Assembly: GCA_032358255.1 (NCBI GenBank)
Contig: JAULBX010014425.1
Coordinates: 1 to 64,000, forward strand
DNA length: 64,000 nt
Origin: Heterotrichella gracilis
Taxonomy: Eukaryota > Sar > Xanthophyceae > Tribonematales > Xanthonemataceae
Direction: 5' to 3'
The stretch's first letter is position 1. Every line of letters starts with the position of its first letter. This document shows, one piece after another, positions 44,464 through 53,003 of the stretch. The notes beneath the pieces were generated by a model. It was not told where the DNA came from and ran no database searches. It worked only from the letters and a program-made list of their open reading frames with translations. The translations under genes and the position numbers were made by a program.

Positions 44464-45893
44464 AAAGTTATTATAAATTATTTTTAATTTGTTTGCTGCC
44501 ATTATGTATTAATGCTCAGATAAGCTCTGTTGTTGAAGGTTGGAAAGCTGATAAGGATCTTAAAAGTGCTACACTCAGTTTTTGTGTAATAGATACCAAG
44601 ACCGGAGAAATTGTTTCTGAATTAAATTCACATCAATCTGTTGTGCCGGCAAGTACGCAAAAAGTAATAACTACCGCTGCCGCATTAGGCACATTGGGGG
44701 CAGGCTACAGGTATACAACCAAAATATATTACACAGGTACTTTTATAAAAGAAACTGGCGTTATAAACGGCGACATAATTATTTACGGTAGCGGCGACCC
44801 AACATTACAATCAGAAAATTTCGTGAAAGAAAAAGACACCATCCAGGTTACTGATAAATGGGCGGTTGCTTTAAAAGAAAAAGGCGTTAAAGAGATAAAA
44901 GGAAAAATAATTGGAGATGCTAGTTTTTTTGACAGAACAATTCCCGGCAATTGGATCTGGGCTGATATAAATAATTATTTTGGCGTTGCCCCTTGCGGCT
45001 TATCCTACAACGATAATAAATTTAAAATTATTTATACCAGTAAAGAAGTAGGTAGCAAAGCGACGGTAGAAAAAACAATTCCCGCATATTGTAATAATAC
45101 AATCTGCATTAATTCAAATGTAATTTCTAAAGGTACCGAAGATGACGCTTTTGTTTACGGCGATCCATTCAGTTACACAAAAGAAGTTAGCGGAAAAATC
45201 CCCCCAAATAAAAAGGATTTTGAGGTGGAGGCCGCCCTACCCGACCCGGCTTTACTATGCGCTGAAAAATTTTCGATATCATTAGGCAAAGCAGGAATTA
45301 AATATAATGCCAAGTTGGTCGAATCAAATTATAAACGCCCCGATAGTACAATTACAAAACAACTGCTGTATACACATTTTTCCCCTTCACTTGAGAGAAT
45401 AATTTTTTACACCAACCTAAAAAGTAATAACCATTATTGCGAAACTATTTTAAGAAGTGTTGGCCGGGGCAGTATGTATTTGGGAATTGATGCAGTGAAA
45501 AATTTCTGGCAAAAAAAAGGTTTGGATGTTACAGAACTTTATATGGTAGATGGAAGTGGTTTATCAAGAGCAAATACTGTAACAACAAATTTTCAGGCAA
45601 GCCTTTTAAATAAAATTTATAACGACAGCTCGCTTTACAAAATGTTTAACAACTCATTACCTGTTGCCGGTAAAAGTGGCAGCATGAGTAATATTGGTAA
45701 GGGGAAATTAATAGAGAACAATATGCGCGCTAAAACCGGTTATATTAATCGTGCCAGAGGCTATTGTGGTTTTGTTAAATCAAAATCCGGTAAAGATCTT
45801 GCCTTTTCCGTACTTTTCAATAACTATAACTGCTCGGCAAAAGACGCAAAAGTAAAGATCGAAAAATTTTTAGTTGAGCTGGGAGAATTATAA
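44457..45893 (+). CDS. dacB: D-alanyl-D-alanine carboxypeptidase/endopeptidase, PBP4 type
   Basis: Low-molecular-weight penicillin-binding protein trimming or cutting peptidoglycan crosslinks. The 478 residues have a signal peptide (1-21), SVVPASTQKVITTAAAL (SxxK), SNNHYCETILR (SxN) and GKSGSMSNIG (KSG). The inserted domain between SxxK and SxN (about 90-270) is typical of PBP4. TTG at 44457 lies inside the end of the M13 gene; no ATG fits the signal peptide. It begins a run with pyrC and the IMPase-like gene. Confidence 0.94.
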   Translation: MVKSYYKLFLICLLPLCINAQISSVVEGWKADKDLKSATLSFCVIDTKTGEIVSELNSHQSVVPASTQKVITTAAALGTLGAGYRYTTKIYYTGTFIKETGVINGDIIIYGSGDPTLQSENFVKEKDTIQVTDKWAVALKEKGVKEIKGKIIGDASFFDRTIPGNWIWADINNYFGVAPCGLSYNDNKFKIIYTSKEVGSKATVEKTIPAYCNNTICINSNVISKGTEDDAFVYGDPFSYTKEVSGKIPPNKKDFEVEAALPDPALLCAEKFSISLGKAGIKYNAKLVESNYKRPDSTITKQLLYTHFSPSLERIIFYTNLKSNNHYCETILRSVGRGSMYLGIDAVKNFWQKKGLDVTELYMVDGSGLSRANTVTTNFQASLLNKIYNDSSLYKMFNNSLPVAGKSGSMSNIGKGKLIENNMRAKTGYINRARGYCGFVKSKSGKDLAFSVLFNNYNCSAKDAKVKIEKFLVELGEL

Positions 45894-45902
45894 CTTTGTA
45901 AT

Positions 45903-47237
45903 ATGAAGTACCTTATAAAAAACGCAACGCTTGTCAACGAGGGAGAAATTGGTCCTTTTGATGTTCTCATCAAAGATCAGTTCATTGAAAAAATAGACAG
46001 GAATATTGAAGTAGAAGGAAGTTATACCGAGATTAATGGCGAAGGTCTGTATTTATTACCAGGCGCGATAGATGACCAGGTGCATTTTCGGGAACCTGGT
46101 TTAATGCACAAGGGTGAAATTTATACAGAGGCAAAAGCTGCAGTTGCAGGTGGGGTTACCTCTTATATGGAAATGCCCAACACCAACCCTCAAGCTACTA
46201 CTATTTTAGAATTAGAGAAAAAATATACGCGTGCGTCTGAGTGTTCGTTAGCCAACTATTCTTTTTTTATGGGTGGAACAAACCATAATTTAGAAGAGAC
46301 GCTAAAAGTAGATTATTCTAAAGTGTGTGGCTTAAAAATATTTATGGGCTCATCTACGGGCGATATGTTAGTTGATCATCAGGAAGTACTTGAAGGTTTT
46401 TTTGCAAAAACAAATGCGCTTATTGCAACGCACTGTGAGTACGATCCCTTGGTAAAAGAAAATCAAAAACGCATCATCGAAGAGTATGGCGAAGATCTTG
46501 AGCCTTACTTCCATCCTATCATTCGTAACGAAGAAGCGTGTTACAAGTCATCTTCTATGGCCGTTGAACTTGCTAAAAAACATAATACGCGTTTACATGT
46601 CTTACATATTTCTACTGCCAAAGAACTAGCCTTATTCACAAATAAAATTCCTTTAAAACAAAAACGCATTACTTCCGAGGCTTGCATACACCATTTATGG
46701 TTTAGCGATGAAGATTATAAAACAAAAGGCAATTTTATAAAATGGAATCCATCAGTAAAAACTTCCTACGATCGCGATAAGATCTTTGAAGCTGTTTTAG
46801 ATGGCACTATTGACGTTATTGCCACCGACCATGCTCCGCACACGCTTGAAGAAAAAAATCTACCTTATTTAAAAGCGCCAAGTGGCGGGCCTTTGGTACA
46901 GCATAGTATTATAGCTATGCTTGATTTTTATCATGCTAAAAAAATAACATTACCTAAGATCGTTCAGAAAATGAGTCATAATGTGGCCGATCTTTTTAGG
47001 ATAGAAAAAAGAGGTTACATTAAAGAAGGTTATTTTGCAGACCTTGTTTTAGTTAATTTAAACAAGCCGCAAACAGTTACCAAACAAAATATTTTATATA
47101 AATGCGGATGGAGTCCTTTTGAAGGGCATACTTTTAAAAGCAGTATCGAAAAAACCTTTGTAAATGGCCATTTGGTTTATGATAATGGCACCTTTAACGA
47201 AACCAAATACGGTAGTCGTTTAGAGTTTAAAATTTAA
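45903..47237 (+). CDS. pyrC: Dihydroorotase
   Basis: Third step of pyrimidine synthesis, carbamoyl aspartate to dihydroorotate. The 444 residues show PGAIDDQVHFREPGLMHKGE, EMPNTNPQAT, later Zn-ligand His positions (ATHCEYD, RLHVLHIST) and IATDHAPHTLEEK. The first metal-site motif reads D-D-Q-V-H instead of the common D-x-H-x-H; I recall this Gln as a Bacteroidota lineage trait. It lies 9 nt after dacB and 3 nt before the next gene. Confidence 0.93.
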   Translation: MKYLIKNATLVNEGEIGPFDVLIKDQFIEKIDRNIEVEGSYTEINGEGLYLLPGAIDDQVHFREPGLMHKGEIYTEAKAAVAGGVTSYMEMPNTNPQATTILELEKKYTRASECSLANYSFFMGGTNHNLEETLKVDYSKVCGLKIFMGSSTGDMLVDHQEVLEGFFAKTNALIATHCEYDPLVKENQKRIIEEYGEDLEPYFHPIIRNEEACYKSSSMAVELAKKHNTRLHVLHISTAKELALFTNKIPLKQKRITSEACIHHLWFSDEDYKTKGNFIKWNPSVKTSYDRDKIFEAVLDGTIDVIATDHAPHTLEEKNLPYLKAPSGGPLVQHSIIAMLDFYHAKKITLPKIVQKMSHNVADLFRIEKRGYIKEGYFADLVLVNLNKPQTVTKQNILYKCGWSPFEGHTFKSSIEKTFVNGHLVYDNGTFNETKYGSRLEFKI

Positions 47238-47240
47238 GTA

Positions 47241-48056
47241 ATGGAATTTGAAAAATTAAATTCTGTTTTGCCCTCTGTTATTGCAACTGCAAAAAAAGCG
47301 GGTACATTCATTCAAAAAGAAAGAGAAAGTTTTTCACTCGATAAAGTTGAAGTAAAAGGACTTAATGATCTTGTGAGTTATGTAGACAAAACGGCCGAAG
47401 CTATTATTGTAAAAGAGCTTCAAACCATTTTACCACAAGCCGGTTTTATTGTTGAAGAAAATACACTATCAGAAAAAAAAGAATATAATTGGATCGTTGA
47501 TCCTTTGGACGGTACAACTAATTTTGTTCATGGTATTTTATGTTACGCGGTAAGCATTGCTTTAGAGCATAAAGGAGAAATTATTTTAGGAGTTGTTTTG
47601 GAAGTTAGTCGTAACGAATGTTTTTACGCAGTTAAAAATGGTGGTGCCTTTTTAAATGAAAAACCAATTAAAGTTTCAGAAAACAAAGAATTAAAAGATT
47701 GTTTAATAGCAACGGGTTTTCCCATTTATAATTTCGAAAGAATAGATCCTTATCTTAAAACGTTAGAGCAGTTAATGAGAAGCACACACGGTGTAAGACG
47801 AATTGGTGCTGCAGCTGCTGATCTTTGTTATTTAGCTTGCGGAAGAGTGGATGCTTTTTTTGAATATAACCTTAATTCATGGGATGTTGCTGCGGGTTCT
47901 CTGATAGTAACAGAGGCTGGCGGTAAGGTTTCTGATTTTGAACTCGGCAAAAACTGGCTATTTGGGAAAGAGCTAATTGCCTCTAATTTTGGGGTTTTTG
48001 ACAGCTTTTCGGGCTTAATTGCCGGAAATTTCAAGAAAAACGAGCATTTTCAATAG
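47241..48056 (+). CDS. Inositol monophosphatase family protein
   Basis: Mg2+-dependent phosphatase of the FIG/IMPase superfamily. The 271 residues have motif 1 NWIVDPLDGTTNFVHG (with an upstream Glu in FIVEEN) and motif 2 LNSWDVAAGSLIVTEAGG. Bacterial homologues are often named SuhB; the substrate could be myo-inositol phosphate, PAP or another sugar phosphate. Last gene in the dacB-pyrC cluster. Confidence 0.93.
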   Translation: MEFEKLNSVLPSVIATAKKAGTFIQKERESFSLDKVEVKGLNDLVSYVDKTAEAIIVKELQTILPQAGFIVEENTLSEKKEYNWIVDPLDGTTNFVHGILCYAVSIALEHKGEIILGVVLEVSRNECFYAVKNGGAFLNEKPIKVSENKELKDCLIATGFPIYNFERIDPYLKTLEQLMRSTHGVRRIGAAAADLCYLACGRVDAFFEYNLNSWDVAAGSLIVTEAGGKVSDFELGKNWLFGKELIASNFGVFDSFSGLIAGNFKKNEHFQ

Positions 48057-48085
48057 ACTATTGTAAACAACTGGTGAGAATACTT

Positions 48086-48116
48086 TTTGTCTAATTGGTT
48101 TTTTTTTCTATATTTA
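48086..48116 (+). promoter_or_regulatory. Promoter of PD40 protein gene
   Basis: TTTG (48086-48089), 19 nt, TATATTTA (48109-48116), one mismatch from consensus. The leader to the ATG at 48161 would be about 35-40 nt. Confidence 0.6.
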
Positions 48117-48160
48117 ATGCCTAATACAAAGCAAAAACCTGACCTTCTAAATTGTAACTT

Positions 48161-50161
48161 ATGAAACGTATTATTATATACTTGTTCGTGTTATGCGTAA
48201 CCACGCTTTATTCTCAAACAACCAATACCAGCCGATGGAGAAAATCTGAAAAAGATTCAATGGCTAATGCATTTTTACTTTATGAAGAAAAGAATTACAA
48301 AATGGCATTGCCCTATTTTGAAAATATCCATAAAGGTCATCCAAAAGAAGAATTTGTAAAGTATGTGTATGGTAAAACGTCGCTTTACCGTAGTGATAAA
48401 TATCCTGACGCTTTACGTTTGTTACAGGAAGTTTATGACAAAAATCCAAAAGTAGATATTATTGAATATGATCTGGCACGTGCCATGCATTACAATTACA
48501 AATTTGATGAGGCTCTGGTAATGGTTGACAGATTTCTTGCAAACAAACGTACAAAACCAGAAGAAAAACCTCAGGCTGAATTTTTGAAAAAATATATTGA
48601 GAACGCAAAATATTACAGCGCAAATGCAACACAAGCAAAAATTACAACTGTTGGTACTCCAATAAACAGTAAGGACGAAGAGTATGTGCCAACCATCTCT
48701 GCAGATGAATCCATGATGGTGTTTACCTATACCGGCGCAAAAAGTAAAGGTGGAAAAATAAATGAAGTTCTTATGATCCCTGATTCGGTGCATGGTATTT
48801 ATTTGGAAGATGTTTACATGTCGGTTAAAGCAAATGATCAATGGCAAACACCTGTTTCTCTTGAGAATATTAATTCAAAAACAAACGATGCCGCGATCTC
48901 CTTAAGTCAGGATGGACAGATTCTATTTATTTATAAAGATGATGCTGAAGGACATGGCGATATCTATCAAAGTAACTTAATTGGTGAGACTTTTTCTTTT
49001 CCAACAAAACTTAAAGGGCAAATAAATACTATTTCGCAAGAAGGACATTGTTCATTATCTCCAGATGGCAAAACACTTTATTTTACAAGCGATCGTCCTG
49101 GCGGATTTGGTGGCAGAGATATTTACAAAGCTAAATTAATGGCAGATTCTACCTGGGGTAATGTAACTAATCTTGGAGACTCAGTAAACACTAAATACGA
49201 CGAAGATTCTCCATTTATTCACCCTGACGGCGCTTCTTTATTCTTTAGTTCTAATGGGCCTAAAAGTAGTGGTGGTCATGACATTTTCAGGGCTTATATG
49301 GAAACAAGTGATTCTTCATTCAAAAAAGTGGAGAACTTAAGTTTCCCTATTAATACACCGGACGATGATAAATATTTTGTGCTTGCTGCAAATGGAACCA
49401 GAGGTTATTACAGCAGTGGAAGAGCTGGTGGCGAGGGTTTAAACGATATCTATTTAGTAGAAACAGGTTTTGAAGCTAAGAAACCCGTGTTATTATTTGT
49501 AAAAGGTAAAGTTACTTTTGATGGCGCGCCTGTAGAGTCTACAATAAAAGTAGAAGTGACTTCTAAGAACAATGCAGTATTTAATATCGTTAAAACAATT
49601 CCTGCTACAGGTAATTATATGGTTTCAATGCCTCCGGGCCAATCATATAAAATTATTTATTCTTACAAAGATGAGAAGCCAAAAACATTTGAATTTGATG
49701 CTGCGCAGATTACTGCATACACAGAAAAGATTGTAGACATTAAATTTGAAACTCCAAAAGATACCATTCCGGTTGCGGCAATTGTGCCTGGTAAAGCTTT
49801 ACCAAATGAATTTGATAAAGAAGCAATTACTTTATTACAGAAAAAAATAAGTAAATATTCTGCCGCATACGGTAAGATCTCTGCAGAAGGCTTAGAATTT
49901 AAAGTACAAGTTGCTGCCTACAAAAATCCAAAGAATTATAAATTCAAACACTTAAAAGGTTTAGGTAAAATTGATAAATTACTTTTAGGTGATGGCATTA
50001 CCCGCATGACCATTAACGGCACATTTAAAACTCTGGAAGCTGCCTGGATCCATAATAAGAAAGTAATCAAAGCAGGACAAGATGATGCCTTTGTAACTGT
50101 CTTATATCAAGGTAAACGTATCATGCTAGAGGAACTTACTAAAATGGGAATCTATAAATAG
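48161..50161 (+). CDS. TPR/PD40 envelope protein with SPOR-like C-terminus
   Basis: A 666-residue relative of the PorE-like protein at 37143. It has a signal peptide (1-19), TPR-type repeats (about 30-140), PD40 blades (KTLYFTSDRPGGFGGRDIY, SLFFSSNGPKSSGGHDIF, GYYSSGRAGGEGLNDIY), and a carboxypeptidase-regulatory-like domain (about 445-530). In place of OmpA it ends in a region (about 575-666: EFKVQVAAYKNPKNYKFK, TFKTLEAAWIHNKKVI) resembling a SPOR peptidoglycan-binding fold. It has its own promoter and terminator, so it is monocistronic. Probably an envelope or gliding/T9SS accessory; not proved. Confidence 0.82.
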   Translation: MKRIIIYLFVLCVTTLYSQTTNTSRWRKSEKDSMANAFLLYEEKNYKMALPYFENIHKGHPKEEFVKYVYGKTSLYRSDKYPDALRLLQEVYDKNPKVDIIEYDLARAMHYNYKFDEALVMVDRFLANKRTKPEEKPQAEFLKKYIENAKYYSANATQAKITTVGTPINSKDEEYVPTISADESMMVFTYTGAKSKGGKINEVLMIPDSVHGIYLEDVYMSVKANDQWQTPVSLENINSKTNDAAISLSQDGQILFIYKDDAEGHGDIYQSNLIGETFSFPTKLKGQINTISQEGHCSLSPDGKTLYFTSDRPGGFGGRDIYKAKLMADSTWGNVTNLGDSVNTKYDEDSPFIHPDGASLFFSSNGPKSSGGHDIFRAYMETSDSSFKKVENLSFPINTPDDDKYFVLAANGTRGYYSSGRAGGEGLNDIYLVETGFEAKKPVLLFVKGKVTFDGAPVESTIKVEVTSKNNAVFNIVKTIPATGNYMVSMPPGQSYKIIYSYKDEKPKTFEFDAAQITAYTEKIVDIKFETPKDTIPVAAIVPGKALPNEFDKEAITLLQKKISKYSAAYGKISAEGLEFKVQVAAYKNPKNYKFKHLKGLGKIDKLLLGDGITRMTINGTFKTLEAAWIHNKKVIKAGQDDAFVTVLYQGKRIMLEELTKMGIYK

Positions 50162-50177
50162 CATTTAATATTAAAAC

Positions 50178-50214
50178 AAAAAAGCCTGCACGTAAAACAT
50201 GCAGGCTTTTTTTT
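50178..50214 (+). terminator. Intrinsic terminator, probably bidirectional
   Basis: AAAAAAGCCTGCA, 9-nt loop, TGCAGGC then eight or more T. It lies between the convergent PD40 protein gene and prmA and can serve both strands. Confidence 0.93.
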
Positions 50215-50228
50215 GCTCATTAAACTAA

Positions 50229-51056
50229 TTACATTTTTTCTAGCAACATCATTGCCCACTCGTTCTCATTTTTATAAGAACTAAATTTCAAATTTTGTTT
50301 TGCCGCCACGTCTTTTAACTCCTCCATATCTGTAGTAAAAAAACCGCTTAAAAATAATTTTCCACCTGTTTTTAATTTTTTTGAATAAGCCGGTAAATGC
50401 GTTTTTAAAATATTCTTGTTAATATTGGCAATAATAATATCAAAGGGTTTTTCGTTCTCCAAGAGATCAACATCTCCCTTTTTAACGACGATCTCTTTAC
50501 AATTATTAGTAGCGCAATTCTCAATACTGTTCTCAACACTCCACTCGTCTATATCAATAGCTAAAATATCTTTTGCGCCCAAGAACTTCGCTAAAATAGC
50601 CAGTATGCCTGTACCGCAGCCCATATCTAAAATGCGTTTGTTCTTAAATTCCGTCTCAAACATAGCTTTACAAACCAGACGGGTTGTTTGGTGATGACCT
50701 GTACCGAAACTCATTTTTGGCATGATCACAATTTCATGCTTAAAATTTTTATTTTTTTCATGAAATGGTGCGCGGATAAAAAGAAGATCGTCAACCATCA
50801 CGGGCTCAAAATTCTTTTCCCATTCAGCGTTCCAATTAGTGAGGGGTATTTTTTTAACCTCGCAGGTAAAAGTAAAATCATCAAAAACAAGATCGCTTAG
50901 GTTAACACCTGCGGCATCTTCTTCTTTAATGTAAGCTGTAAATCCCACATCATTAAAATCAAAGCTCTCAAAGCCCAGATCAGAGATAACTGCCATTAAA
51001 ATTTCAGAACCGGGTTCGGTGGGACTAACAATAAAATTGTAGCTTAAATAACTCAT
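50229..51056 (-). CDS. prmA: Ribosomal protein L11 methyltransferase
   Basis: SAM-dependent trimethylation of L11. The 275 residues have an N-terminal ferredoxin-like substrate-binding domain, MPKMSFGTGHHQTTRL, the SAM loop DMGCGTGILAILAKFLGA and IIANINKNIL. This set is specific to PrmA. Its ATG shares one base with the tpiA stop (TAATG), so the two are translationally coupled. Confidence 0.96.
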   Translation of the reverse strand: MSYLSYNFIVSPTEPGSEILMAVISDLGFESFDFNDVGFTAYIKEEDAAGVNLSDLVFDDFTFTCEVKKIPLTNWNAEWEKNFEPVMVDDLLFIRAPFHEKNKNFKHEIVIMPKMSFGTGHHQTTRLVCKAMFETEFKNKRILDMGCGTGILAILAKFLGAKDILAIDIDEWSVENSIENCATNNCKEIVVKKGDVDLLENEKPFDIIIANINKNILKTHLPAYSKKLKTGGKLFLSGFFTTDMEELKDVAAKQNLKFSSYKNENEWAMMLLEKM

Positions 51057-51814
51057 TAAAACGAAGCAATTATTTTACAAAAATCTACGGCTTTTAAACT
51101 AGCACCGCCAATTAAACCGCCATCAACATCAGCGCACGAAAATAATTCTTTAGCATTTTGCGCATTACAACTGCCACCATATAAAATTGGAATGTTTTGT
51201 GCTAAAGCTGATGAAAATAATTCTGATATAATTTTACGAATATAAGCGTGCATTTCCTGCGCTTGTTGCGGAGTAGCGGTTTCACCGGTACCAATTGCCC
51301 ACACTGGTTCGTAAGCTAAGTATATTTTGTTTAATTCACTTTCAGAAAAATTCTTTAAAACATTTTCTAATTGCTTTTTTACGGTCTCAAAATGCTTCCC
51401 GCTTTTTCTTTCTTCAAGTTGTTCGCCAAAACAAAAAATTACTTTTAAATTATTTTTTAATGCGTTTTGAATTTTTAAAATTAATTGTTCATCGCTTTCT
51501 TTAAAAAAAGTTCTTCTCTCGCTATGTCCAACCAAAACAAATTTACAACCAACAGAGCTTAACATCTCTGCAGAAACTTCGCCTGTAAAAGCGCCTTTAA
51601 TGTGTTCGCTGCAATTTTGAGCACCAACAAAAAAAGTATTTTCACTTGCTAAACTATCGTTTGCATTTTTTAAAAAAGTAAATGGCGGGAAAATTATTTT
51701 TTCGACTCCGGAAAATTGTTCTGATCCTTTTTTTATTTCAGAGATCAGTTCAAGTGCCTCATTTAAATTGGTATTCATTTTCCAATTACCGGCTACTATT
51801 TTTTTTCTGCCCAT
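51056..51814 (-). CDS. tpiA: Triose-phosphate isomerase
   Basis: Glycolysis and gluconeogenesis. The 252 residues show the substrate Lys in AGNWKMNTN, catalytic His in FVLVGHSERR, catalytic Glu in YLAYEPVWAIGTG, and phosphate-binding GGLIGGASLK. A complete enzyme. It lies between an oppB-type permease gene (7-nt gap) and prmA. Confidence 0.98.
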   Translation of the reverse strand: MGRKKIVAGNWKMNTNLNEALELISEIKKGSEQFSGVEKIIFPPFTFLKNANDSLASENTFFVGAQNCSEHIKGAFTGEVSAEMLSSVGCKFVLVGHSERRTFFKESDEQLILKIQNALKNNLKVIFCFGEQLEERKSGKHFETVKKQLENVLKNFSESELNKIYLAYEPVWAIGTGETATPQQAQEMHAYIRKIISELFSSALAQNIPILYGGSCNAQNAKELFSCADVDGGLIGGASLKAVDFCKIIASF

Positions 51815-51821
51815 GTTAATT

Positions 51822-52901
51822 TTATTTTACTCTAACACGCGGATCAAGAATACCGTAAATAATATCTACAACAATATTAATTCCAACAAATATGGTAGCA
51901 AAAATTAAAGTGGCACCCATTACAACAGGAAGATCATTTTTGCTTAATGCTTCCACAACTTCGTAACCAATACCTTTCCAGCTAAAGATCTTTTCTACAA
52001 AAACCGCACCGGCCATTAAACCCGCAAACCATCCAGAAATAGCAGTAACCACGGGATTCAGGGCGTTTTTGAGCGCATGTTTTACAATTATCTTCCGATA
52101 ACTTAAGCCTTTGGCCCTGGCTGTTCGTATGTAATCCTGCGACAATACATCCAGTAATGAACTTCTGGTTAACTGTATGATAATGCTCAAAGGACGCATG
52201 CCCAGTGTAATTGCGGGTAATATGAGGTTCTTTAATTTTAGTGTTTCACCGTTCCAAACGTCAATATCATATAAACTTCCAGAGGGGTCCAACCCGGTGT
52301 ATTTAGACAAGACATAGCCAAAGAGCCAGGCCACAATCAAACCCACTAAAAAAGAGGGCGCACTCATGCCAAATACAGTTGCTAAGACAAACACTATCCG
52401 GTCAAAAAAGGAGTTTTTACGAGTAGCCGTCAATATTCCAAAAAATATCCCAATTACCGATGCAATAATGATGGCGGCAAAGGCTAGCACAGCGGTTTCG
52501 GGCAAGGTATCCTTAATGATCTCTGTAACGTCACGCTTGGTAATATAACTTCGCCGTAAATAAGGCCATTTAAAAACAACAACTTTCTCTGCACCTATTG
52601 TAAACATTGAGACCCAGGAGTACTTCTCAGGATTTAAGAACCACAAACTCTTGCTGTTCTTGTAATTATGAACGGATACCGGAGAAAGGTCGTTAAGGTA
52701 GTGGCTGTATTGCACTATGATGGGTCTGTTTGTTCCAAGATCACGGTGAATGGCCTCCACAGCCTCTTTGCTGGCCCTTTGGCCAAGCATGATTGTAGCT
52801 GGATCTCCTGGCAAAACATTAAATAAAAAGAATATGGTGGTGATAACACCAAAAAGCACCAAAATGCCATAAAAAAATTTTGAAAGAATAAATTTTACCA
52901 C
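51822..52901 (-). CDS. OppB/DppB-like ABC transporter permease
   Basis: Inner-membrane permease of a peptide-type (or nickel) ABC importer. From GTG 52901 the 359 residues start MVKFILSKFFYGILVLFGV, a standard opening, then VLPGDPATIMLGQRAS, six membrane segments and the EAA loop LSQDYIRTARAKGLSYRKIIVKHALKNA. An upstream in-frame ATG at 52997 would add a 32-residue stretch unlike the family. An insertion at about residues 75-130 is present between the first two helices. No OppC, ATPase or binding-protein gene is adjacent. Family is clear; substrate is unknown. Confidence 0.9.
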   Translation of the reverse strand: MVKFILSKFFYGILVLFGVITTIFFLFNVLPGDPATIMLGQRASKEAVEAIHRDLGTNRPIIVQYSHYLNDLSPVSVHNYKNSKSLWFLNPEKYSWVSMFTIGAEKVVVFKWPYLRRSYITKRDVTEIIKDTLPETAVLAFAAIIIASVIGIFFGILTATRKNSFFDRIVFVLATVFGMSAPSFLVGLIVAWLFGYVLSKYTGLDPSGSLYDIDVWNGETLKLKNLILPAITLGMRPLSIIIQLTRSSLLDVLSQDYIRTARAKGLSYRKIIVKHALKNALNPVVTAISGWFAGLMAGAVFVEKIFSWKGIGYEVVEALSKNDLPVVMGATLIFATIFVGINIVVDIIYGILDPRVRVK

Positions 52902-53003
52902 AGTTAAAAAAGTACAACCGCTAAGATAATTATTTATATTTATGAATAGAAACTGTTTTAGATAAAGTTTATTTTTGTACCCATAAGATTTTGCCATTTT
53001 TTC

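Noticed and set aside
48422-48847. 141-residue minus-strand frame
   Set aside because: Antisense to the TPR and propeller part of the PD40 gene; Cys/Phe/His-rich composition is typical of shadow frames.
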